Positions 57,715-64,000 of a DNA stretch of 64,000 nucleotides are shown here, piece by piece. Location: positions 62,001 through 126,000 of the forward strand of contig NZ_NESA01000004.1 of the NCBI RefSeq assembly GCF_002778315.1, written 5' to 3'. This DNA comes from Limnohabitans sp. JirII-31. GTDB lineage: Bacteria > Pseudomonadota > Gammaproteobacteria > Burkholderiales > Burkholderiaceae_C. Positions within the stretch are counted from its first letter, which is position 1, and each line of letters begins with the position of its first letter. The notes under the pieces were generated by a model. The model had not been told where the DNA came from and made no database searches. It saw only the letters and a program-made list of their open reading frames with translations. The position numbers and the translations under genes were made by a program.

Positions 57715-58911
57715 TCAGTAGTTCAGACCGATGGCCTCGCGCACATCGCGCATGGTTTCTTTGGCGGTGACACGTGCTTTTTCAGTACCTGCGTCAACGA
57801 TATCACGAACTATTTTAGGGTTCTTCATATAAGGTTCCGCGCGTTCGAGCATCGGCTGCTGTTCGCGCAAGATGGCATCGATGATCGGTTGCTTGCATTC
57901 CAGGCAGCCAATGCCTGCCGTGGTGCAGCCTTGCGACACCCATTGACGCTGTGCTTCGTTGCCGTAGACCACATGAAATTGCCAGACAGGGCACTTTTCA
58001 GGGTTGCCGACGTCAGTGCGTTTGACGCGCGCCGGGTCGGTGGGCATGCGTTTGACTTTTTGCTCGATGGTGGCACGGTCTTCACGGATGGCGATGGCGT
58101 TGTTGTAGCTCTTGCTCATCTTGGCGCCATCCAGTCCAGGCAATTTACTGGCCTCAGTCAGCAGGATCTGGGGTTCAGGCAGCACGATCTTGCCCGTGCC
58201 CTTGAAGTAGCCTTCCAGGCGTTCACGGTCTTCGACCGAGAGCTCAGGTGCCGAGGCGATGTAGCCCAGCGCACCTTCCATGGCCTTGGTGTCGCCAGTT
58301 TCTTGGTAAGCCTTGCGTGATTTTTCCAAACGTTTGACGCTGTCTTTGGGCAATTTGGCCAGGCTGGCTTCAATCTTGGCCTCGGCGTTGATTTCACGGC
58401 CATACAGGTGGTTGAAGCGGCGCGCGGCTTCACGCGTCAATTCGACGTGGCTGGCTTGGTCTTCGCCCACGGGCACGTATTTGGCTTTGTAGATCAAGAT
58501 GTCCGCCGCTTGCAGCAGCGGGTAGCCCAGAAAGCCGTAGGTGGTCAGGTCTTTGTCCTTGAGCTTTTCTTGTTGGTCTTTGTATGTGGGGACACGTTCC
58601 AGCCAACCCAGCGGTGTGCCCATGGCCAAGAGTGTGAACAACTCGGCATGTTCGGGGATGCGGCTTTGCAAGAACAGCGTGCATTGTTCGGGATCGAGCC
58701 CGGTGGCCAGCCAGTCGATCACCATCTCATAGACGTTCTTCTCGATCACCTCACGGCTTGCGTAGTGGGTGGTCAATGCATGCCAGTCGGCCACGAAAAA
58801 GTAGCAGTCCATCTCGGACTGCAGACGCACCCAGTTTTTCAAGGCGCCGTGGTAATGGCCCAAATGCAGAGCACCCGTGGGGCGCATGCCGGAGAGAACG
58901 CGTTCTTTCAT
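57715..58911 (-). CDS. trpS: Tryptophanyl-tRNA synthetase, long form with Cys cluster
   Basis: A 398-residue class I synthetase with the HIGH-like motif TGALHLGHYHGAL and KMSKS loop (DGAKMSKSYNN). It is longer than E. coli TrpS (334 residues), with a charged insert around residues 175-245. Four cysteines at 307, 329, 336 and 339 form C-x21-C-x6-C-x2-C, nearly the [4Fe-4S] motif of Thermotoga TrpRS. It is 4 nt downstream of the site-2 protease gene in a long minus-strand operon. Confidence 0.95.
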   Translation of the reverse strand: MKERVLSGMRPTGALHLGHYHGALKNWVRLQSEMDCYFFVADWHALTTHYASREVIEKNVYEMVIDWLATGLDPEQCTLFLQSRIPEHAELFTLLAMGTPLGWLERVPTYKDQQEKLKDKDLTTYGFLGYPLLQAADILIYKAKYVPVGEDQASHVELTREAARRFNHLYGREINAEAKIEASLAKLPKDSVKRLEKSRKAYQETGDTKAMEGALGYIASAPELSVEDRERLEGYFKGTGKIVLPEPQILLTEASKLPGLDGAKMSKSYNNAIAIREDRATIEQKVKRMPTDPARVKRTDVGNPEKCPVWQFHVVYGNEAQRQWVSQGCTTAGIGCLECKQPIIDAILREQQPMLERAEPYMKNPKIVRDIVDAGTEKARVTAKETMRDVREAIGLNY

Positions 58912-58915
58912 GAGA

Positions 58916-59587
58916 TCAAGGCTTCAACAAAAATTCCAAAGGACTGAGCAACAGGCTCAGCAACTCAAAGGTGAGGGTCATCAAAGGGGCCATCCACAAG
59001 CTGTTGATGACGCCCATCACGACCAAGGCCATCACGATGTAGAAACCCCAGGGTTCCACTTTGGACAGCCAAACGGCTTGCTTCCAAGGCAACAGGCCGA
59101 CCAAGATGCGGCCACCGTCGAGCGGCGGCAGGGGAAACAGGTTGAAGGCAAACATCACGGCATTGACCTTGATGCCCGCTTTGCACACTTCCAGCACAAA
59201 GCGCTCGTTCACGCCCATGCCAACGCACAGATACAAAGCGATACCCCACACCAGGGCTTGTGCCAAATTGATGGCAGGACCAGCCAAGGCCACCCACACC
59301 ATGTCGCGTTTGGGATGGTTGAGGTTGCCAAAGCGAACGGGCACGGGGCGCGCATAGCCAAACAAAAAATTGCCGCCCGTGGCGAGGAACAACAACACCG
59401 GCATCACCAGAGTGCCCATGGGGTCGATGTGTGGAATGGGGTTCAAGGTGACGCGACCCATCATCCAGGCCGTGTTGTCACCCAGACGGTGAGCCACATA
59501 GCCATGCGCGGCTTCATGCAAGGTGATGGCAAAGATCACCGGCAAGGCATAAATCAGAACGGTTTGAATCAGGTCAGAAAAATTCAC
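58916..59587 (-). CDS. Site-2 protease (M50) family membrane metalloprotease
   Basis: A 223-residue polytopic protein with the zinc-binding HEAAHGYVAHRLGD near residue 24 and the third ligand in NLFPLPPLDGGRI. It lacks PDZ domains, like the short rhomboid-adjacent M50 group. Substrates are unknown. It lies between the YciO/Sua5-like gene and trpS with short gaps. Confidence 0.9.
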   Translation of the reverse strand: MNFSDLIQTVLIYALPVIFAITLHEAAHGYVAHRLGDNTAWMMGRVTLNPIPHIDPMGTLVMPVLLFLATGGNFLFGYARPVPVRFGNLNHPKRDMVWVALAGPAINLAQALVWGIALYLCVGMGVNERFVLEVCKAGIKVNAVMFAFNLFPLPPLDGGRILVGLLPWKQAVWLSKVEPWGFYIVMALVVMGVINSLWMAPLMTLTFELLSLLLSPLEFLLKP

Positions 59588-59617
59588 ACACTCATTGTCG
59601 CATCGAACACTTGCGTG

Positions 59618-60256
59618 TTAATCCATTCCCAACGTGCTCAACGGCCCACGCCCTTGTCGGATCAAGGTGGGGTCACCCCCGCCGTCCATCGAGGTCAGGT
59701 CCACCACGGTGGTAGGGGCCAAGGGGCAGGCCCCTGCATCGATGACGGCGGCCAGATCGTGCTCAAAACGATCGCGAATCGCTTCGGCGTCGTTCATCGG
59801 GTCGCTGTCACCTGGGGCAATCAAGGTGGTGGCCAGCAAAGGCGCGCCGTGCAGTGCCAGCAAGTCGAGCAGGGTGCGGTTTTGCGGCACCCGCAGGCCA
59901 ATGGTTTTGCGCTGTGGGTGGCTGACCCGACGAGGTACTTCCTTGGTGGCTTCCAGGATGAAGGTGTAGGCCCCAGGGGTGGCGGCTTTGAGCAGGCGGT
60001 ATTGACGGTTGTCGACCCGTGCGTAGTTGGCCAATTCCGACAGGTCGCGACACATCAGCGTCAGGTGGTGTTTGTCGTCGACTTGGCGCATGCGGCGCAT
60101 GTGTTCAACGGCGGCTTTGTCATCGAGGTGGCACACCAAGGCATAGCTGGAGTCGGTGGGAACGGCCACCACGCCTCCGCGTGTGAGCAAGGCCACCGCT
60201 TGTTTGAGCAAGCGTGCTTGTGGGTTGTCGGGGTGAACTTGAAGAAACTGGGCCAT
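59618..60256 (-). CDS. Sua5/YciO/YrdC family protein (L-threonylcarbamoyladenylate synthase-like)
   Basis: The ATG at 60256 gives 212 residues, MAQFLQVHPDNPQARLLKQA onward. The Sua5/YrdC core motifs VVAVPTDSSYALVC, DKHHLTLMCRDLSELA and PGAYTFILEATKEVPRR are present, so it could make threonylcarbamoyl-AMP for tRNA t6A. The overall form is closer to YciO, whose activity is weaker or uncertain. It starts 1 nt after the upstream gene's stop. Confidence 0.85.
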   Translation of the reverse strand: MAQFLQVHPDNPQARLLKQAVALLTRGGVVAVPTDSSYALVCHLDDKAAVEHMRRMRQVDDKHHLTLMCRDLSELANYARVDNRQYRLLKAATPGAYTFILEATKEVPRRVSHPQRKTIGLRVPQNRTLLDLLALHGAPLLATTLIAPGDSDPMNDAEAIRDRFEHDLAAVIDAGACPLAPTTVVDLTSMDGGGDPTLIRQGRGPLSTLGMD

Positions 60257-60257
60257 G

Positions 60258-61145
60258 TCAAACCGATTGGTGTTCACGCTGGCTGAGCCAAGCTGCGCCC
60301 AAGCCACACAAGGCAATCAGCAGCATGCCCATGCGTGCCCAATGATCAGGCACATGGGCAAACACCAGCCAGCCAGCAAAAGTGGCGAAGGCGATGCCGC
60401 TGTAGAGACAAGGGGTCACGTTGGCCGCTGGCGCGCGCGAGAACGCCAGAATCAAGAGGTAGTGACCCAAGGTGCCAGCGCACCCAATCAGACACATCAG
60501 GGCCCATTCAAACGACGTGAGGTCCGTGGTCCACGCCCCCAGGCCCACCAACCCAGAAGCAATCACCGCACCGACCCAGCCCGTGTAGAGGTGCATGGTG
60601 ACGGGGCTTTCGCTTTTGGCCATGTGGCTGGTCAAAATTTGAAATACAGCGTTCGAGACCACCAGACTCAATGGCAACCATGCATGGCTGGTGTCCATGC
60701 TGCCGCCGGGGCGCACGATGAGCAAAGCTCCGAGCAAGCCCCCGCTGACAAACAGCCAGCGCAACACCGACACCTGTTCTTTCATGACAAAGCGCGCCAA
60801 GGCCGTGACCACCAAAGGCGTGAGCATGATGAAGGCCGTGAATTCGGCCACGGGCATGTATTTCAAACTGGCAAAACCCAACACACTGCACATCAGCAGC
60901 AACAGACCGCGCACGATTTGCAAGCGGAAATTCTGGGTTTGGAACATGGTCATGCCACTGCGCGGCCACAGCATGGCGGTGCTCGCCACCGCCTGAAAGG
61001 CGTAACGGAACCACAGCACCATCAACAGCGGCACGCTGGCAATCAAAAATTTGTTGGTGGTATCGAGCACGGCAAAACAAGCCATCGCCAAAATGGCGTA
61101 GGTCATGCCTGCCAATGGCACACGGGAATGAACGCCTGCCTTCAT
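60258..61145 (-). CDS. DMT superfamily (EamA) transporter
   Basis: The ATG at 61145 overlaps the PHP gene stop and gives 295 residues with ten hydrophobic helices in two EamA repeats (VPLAGMTYAILAMACFAVLD and SHAWLPLSLVVSNAVFQILT regions). EamA proteins export amino acids or metabolites; the substrate is unknown. Confidence 0.88.
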   Translation of the reverse strand: MKAGVHSRVPLAGMTYAILAMACFAVLDTTNKFLIASVPLLMVLWFRYAFQAVASTAMLWPRSGMTMFQTQNFRLQIVRGLLLLMCSVLGFASLKYMPVAEFTAFIMLTPLVVTALARFVMKEQVSVLRWLFVSGGLLGALLIVRPGGSMDTSHAWLPLSLVVSNAVFQILTSHMAKSESPVTMHLYTGWVGAVIASGLVGLGAWTTDLTSFEWALMCLIGCAGTLGHYLLILAFSRAPAANVTPCLYSGIAFATFAGWLVFAHVPDHWARMGMLLIALCGLGAAWLSQREHQSV

Positions 61146-61999
61146 TGGATGCGGTGGGCCAGCAACTCCCACACGGGTGTGAGCTGGCCAGGCAACCAAG
61201 GCAGGGTGCCTAAGTCGATGCGGCTTTCATCGGGACTGTGGAAATCGCTGCCACGCGAGGCGACCAAGTTGAACTCACGCGCCATGTCGGCGTATTTCAC
61301 GTACTCGGGCGGTGTGTGGCTGCCCGTGACCACTTCGACACCTTGGCCGCCGTGTGCCTTGAATTCGGTGAACAACGCGTACTCTTCGTTGGCGGTGAAG
61401 TTGTAGCGGCCTGGGTGCGCAATCACCGCCACGCCTTGGCAGTCGGTGATCCATTGCACGGCATCTTTGAGTGCGGCCCAGCGGTGTGGCACAAAACCGG
61501 GCTTACCTTCTGTCAGGTAGTGGCGAAATACCTCAGAGGTGTCCTGGCACACGCCGGTCTCCACCATGAAGCGGGCAAAGTGCGTGCGCGAAATCAGCTC
61601 GGGGTTGCCCACGTACTTGAGCGCCCCTTCATAGGCTCCGCGAATGCCAACCTTGGCCAAACCTTCGGACATTTCCTGGGCGCGTTCACTGCGCCCACCG
61701 CGTGTACGGCGCAGGCCCTCGACGATGCGTGCGTCTTCGGCGTCAAAGCCCAAGCCCACGATGTGCACGGTTTGGCCAGCAAAGGTGACAGAAATTTCGG
61801 TGCCCGTGAGGTACTTCATGCCGTGCGCTTTGGCAGCGGCTGCGGCGCGTTGTTGGCCACCGACTTCATCATGGTCGGTCAAGGCCCACAACTCCACACC
61901 GTTGGCATGTGCCCGCGCGGCCAGCGCTTCGGGTGTGAGCGTGCCGTCCGACACCACGGAGTGGCAGTGCAAATCAGCGTTCAAGATGGAGGTGCTCAC
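61142..61999 (-). CDS. PHP-domain phosphoesterase (RNase AM / nucleoside bisphosphatase type)
   Basis: The start is a GTG at 61999 overlapping the tatD stop as GTGA; the 285-residue protein begins with Met then STSILNADLHCHSVVSDG. PHP metal ligands are in ADLHCHS, LTDHDEVGG, GTEIS, AHPGRYN and SRGSDFHSPDE. The group hydrolyses 3',5'-nucleotide bisphosphates and trims RNA 5' ends. It is coupled to both neighbours. Confidence 0.88.
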   Translation of the reverse strand: MSTSILNADLHCHSVVSDGTLTPEALAARAHANGVELWALTDHDEVGGQQRAAAAAKAHGMKYLTGTEISVTFAGQTVHIVGLGFDAEDARIVEGLRRTRGGRSERAQEMSEGLAKVGIRGAYEGALKYVGNPELISRTHFARFMVETGVCQDTSEVFRHYLTEGKPGFVPHRWAALKDAVQWITDCQGVAVIAHPGRYNFTANEEYALFTEFKAHGGQGVEVVTGSHTPPEYVKYADMAREFNLVASRGSDFHSPDESRIDLGTLPWLPGQLTPVWELLAHRIQ

Positions 62000-62826
62000 G
62001 TGCTCAATTGTAGGCGTGGCAGTGCGGCACATGCATTGGCACGGGTGGCATGTGCCAGCTCAGCCAAAGGCATGCCGCGCAAGTCGGCCAGCACTTGCGC
62101 AATGCGTGGCAACTCAGCCGGCGTGTTGCGACCTTGTGGCTGGCCGGCGCTGCGTTGGGCTGCGGTGGCATACAGCCAGTGCGGTGGAATGTCGGGTGCG
62201 TCTGTTTCGAGCACGATGGCCGACAGCGGCAACTCGGTGGCCAAGCGGCGCAACTGCAAGGCGCGGTCAAACGTGAGCGCGCCGCCAAAGCCCAATTTAA
62301 ACCCCAGATCGATGAAGGCTTGCGCTTGTTGCAGGCTGCCGTTGAAGGCATGGGCAACGCCACCCACCACGGGGATGTCGCGCAGGCTCTTGAGCAAGCT
62401 GTCTGCCGAGCGACGCACATGCAAGATCACCGGCAGTTGGTGGCGTTGCGCGAGCTTGAGTTGTGCGCGGTAAAACAGCAGCTGTTTTTGCCAAGCTTCT
62501 GGCGTGTTCAGTGTGGGTACAAAACCGTCCAAGCCGATCTCACCCACAGCCACCAAACGACAGTCGTCACGTTGGGCATGCAGGCACTGGTCAACTTGTT
62601 CGAGATCGCTCAGCGTGCTTTGTGGCGTGTAGAGGGGGTGAATGCCCAGCGCGTATGCGTCGCTACCTTGATGTGACAACGCGCGCACAGCGTCAAAGTC
62701 AGCGGCTTGTACGGCGGGAATGACGCAACATGTCACGCCTTCCTCTCGTGCGCGAGCCCGAACCAGAGCGCGGTCAGTGGCGAATTCCGCAGCGTCAAGG
62801 TGGCAGTGAGTGTCGATCCAGAACAT
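61996..62826 (-). CDS. TatD family metal-dependent hydrolase
   Basis: The 276-residue TIM-barrel protein has metal-binding motifs FWIDTHCHLD, VGEIGLDGF, VILHVRRS and LETDAPD. TatD-type proteins are DNases or D-aminoacyl processing enzymes. It lies at the head of the tatD-PHP-DMT-YciO-S2P-trpS gene string, all with tiny gaps. Confidence 0.9.
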   Translation of the reverse strand: MFWIDTHCHLDAAEFATDRALVRARAREEGVTCCVIPAVQAADFDAVRALSHQGSDAYALGIHPLYTPQSTLSDLEQVDQCLHAQRDDCRLVAVGEIGLDGFVPTLNTPEAWQKQLLFYRAQLKLAQRHQLPVILHVRRSADSLLKSLRDIPVVGGVAHAFNGSLQQAQAFIDLGFKLGFGGALTFDRALQLRRLATELPLSAIVLETDAPDIPPHWLYATAAQRSAGQPQGRNTPAELPRIAQVLADLRGMPLAELAHATRANACAALPRLQLST

Positions 62827-62875
62827 GGCCTTTGATTATCGAGGCCAAGCGCATAGCGCAGGTGCGGAGGATCGC

Positions 62876-63220
62876 TCAGATGTAGGCGTGCAATCGACCC
62901 CGACGGTCGTAGGTGGTCAACACCCCGTGGTGGTCTGACAGGGCATGCGGGTCGTCAGCGTGGGCAGCGGGCTGGAGGATGGCACGAGGCCCCTGCACCT
63001 GGCGCAACCATTGGTCATAGGCGTAGCGCCGCTCAGGCGAAGACAGGGTGGCATAAGCGGCATTGAGTTCGGCCATGTGCTCACCACTGGCAGGCAGTTG
63101 GCCTGTCGTGCGGTCTGGGTGGTAACGCTTGGCCAAGGCGCGATAAGCCGCACGAATGACGTCGGGCTCCGCCGTCGGTGCCACGCCTAGCAATGCGTAA
63201 TGGTCTTGAAATCCGTCCAT
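62876..63220 (-). CDS. Short J-domain (DnaJ-like) protein
   Basis: A 114-residue protein with a complete N-terminal J domain (HYALLGVAPTAEPDVIRAAY, HPD in KRYHPDRT) and a C-terminal tail lacking other DnaJ domains. It probably stimulates a DnaK-type chaperone for a special client. It is 49 nt upstream of tatD. The 55-nt AT-rich stretch beyond its start may hold its promoter. Confidence 0.87.
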   Translation of the reverse strand: MDGFQDHYALLGVAPTAEPDVIRAAYRALAKRYHPDRTTGQLPASGEHMAELNAAYATLSSPERRYAYDQWLRQVQGPRAILQPAAHADDPHALSDHHGVLTTYDRRGRLHAYI

Positions 63221-63275
63221 GTGGCGGATTGTATAGAAAAACCAATAAAAAGTATTACAAATTAACAGAAGTGAA

Positions 63276-63995
63276 TTATTTGATTGAATTCAATTCGTCT
63301 TCGAGCTGGCCTTGGTTCAACTGCAATTGGCGGCTACACCGTGCGGCCAGTGCGGTGTCATGGGTCACCAAGATAAAAGCGGTGCCTTGCTCTCGGGCCA
63401 GTTGCAGCATCAAGCCAAACACTTGGTCGGCGGTGCTGCGGTCCAGGTTGCCGGTGGGCTCGTCGGCCAGCACACAGGCGGGACGTGTGACCAATGCACG
63501 GGCAATCGCCACGCGCTGGCGTTCACCGCCAGACAGCTCGGCAGGACGGTGGTGCAAGCGCTCCCCCAGGCCCACAGCACGCAAGATGGCTTGGGCCTGT
63601 ACCGTGGCCGCTTCGCGGTCTAGGCGACGAATCCACAGCGGCATGGCCACGTTATCGAGGGCGCTGAACTCGGGCAGCAGGTGGTGAAACTGGTAGACAA
63701 AGCCCAGGTGTTGGTTGCGTAACACGCCCAACTGGGTCACGCTGAGTCCTTGCAGTGGCTGCCCTGACCAAGACACGGTGCCTGAGGTGGGAGCATCCAG
63801 GCCACCCAGCAAATGCAGCAGGGTGCTTTTGCCAGAACCTGATGCGCCCACGATGGCCAAGGTTTCGCCTGCATGGACCGTCAAGTTGACGCCTTGCAAC
63901 ACGGTCACATCCAAAGGGCCTTCGCGAAAGCGTCGACCCAAAGCGCGTGCCACCAGCACGGGGTCTGATGGGACGATCTGGCTGTGTTCACTCAT
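63276..63995 (-). CDS. lolD: Lipoprotein-releasing ABC ATPase LolD
   Basis: The 239-residue ATPase has Walker [12 protein letters not shown], signature [15 protein letters not shown] and Walker [12 protein letters not shown] with H-loop THD, all typical of LolD/MacB-type exporters. It would drive release of lipoproteins from the inner membrane with LolC/E, which should lie beyond the window end. The ATG is 5 nt from the edge. Confidence 0.9.
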   Translation of the reverse strand: MSEHSQIVPSDPVLVARALGRRFREGPLDVTVLQGVNLTVHAGETLAIVGASGSGKSTLLHLLGGLDAPTSGTVSWSGQPLQGLSVTQLGVLRNQHLGFVYQFHHLLPEFSALDNVAMPLWIRRLDREAATVQAQAILRAVGLGERLHHRPAELSGGERQRVAIARALVTRPACVLADEPTGNLDRSTADQVFGLMLQLAREQGTAFILVTHDTALAARCSRQLQLNQGQLEDELNSIK

Positions 63996-64000
63996 AGCGC

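Noticed and set aside
58877-60286. Plus-strand ORF of 469 codons, His/Gln/Gly-rich
   Set aside because: It runs antisense to trpS start, the site-2 protease and the YciO gene, all with good motifs; its composition is typical of a shadow frame in GC-rich DNA.
60255-61406. Plus-strand ORF of 383 codons
   Set aside because: Antisense to the DMT transporter gene and PHP gene end; low-complexity His/Gln-rich translation with no recognisable domain.

Overview
The window looks like a chromosomal segment of a betaproteobacterium of the Comamonadaceae type. This rests on the GC-rich coding bias, the protein-level character of the housekeeping genes (DUF3460-scpA-panBC block, BoxABC, System I cytochrome c maturation) and a GC-rich palindromic repeat inside metG of the kind I associate with that family. 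The genus cannot be fixed from sequence reading alone. Coding density is very high, and many genes overlap by ATGA, GTGA or TGATG.

Layout. 1-9.8 kb: a partial DUF429 gene, an SOS-type Y-family polymerase with a perfect LexA palindrome, a SulP transporter, a secreted nuclease, moeB, ctpA, gpmA, then rhodanese-grxC-secB-gpsA. 9.8-12 kb: a small accessory patch with a solitary HipA-like YjjJ protein and an unrecognised membrane-anchored protein. 12-19.5 kb (minus strand): panC, panB, scpA, DUF3460, a second SulP transporter, DUF1275 and metG. 19.6-39.4 kb (plus strand): apbC, then boxR-boxC-boxB-boxA (aerobic hybrid benzoyl-CoA pathway), then a complete periplasmic formate dehydrogenase locus (DUF3305, DUF3306, polyferredoxin, TorD-like chaperone, small Tat protein, alpha, beta, lipoprotein, gamma, secreted protein, fdhD), then an FtsX-like permease and a truncated globin. 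39.9-46.2 kb: smr-radC, fkpB-ispH-serS, tRNA-Ser(CGA), then a scarred region with a Bug-type binding protein between two gene remnants. 46.2-57 kb: a CLC(F)-like channel, small proteins, an acyltransferase, and ccmABCDEFGHI split by a convergent hemerythrin gene. 57-64 kb (minus strand): orphan NarL-type regulator, trpS, site-2 protease, YciO/Sua5, DMT exporter, PHP phosphatase, TatD, J-domain protein, lolD.

The most interesting signal is the linkage of box genes to formate dehydrogenase. Ring opening by BoxC releases formate, so the adjacent dehydrogenase could recover its electrons. The regulatory DNA supports this: repeated TGCA half-sites spaced 10 bp apart (TGCAN6TGCA) occur in front of boxR and, overlapping a good sigma-70 promoter, in front of boxC. 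The same element occurs once more 27 nt upstream of the first gene of the formate dehydrogenase structural operon. I infer a BoxR regulon that couples aromatic ring cleavage to formate respiration. Other points worth a look are a [4Fe-4S]-type cysteine motif in TrpRS, an in-frame repeat in MetG, FdhD lacking the second CxxC cysteine, an FNR-like box at the hemerythrin gene, and the truncated genes beside tRNA-Ser.
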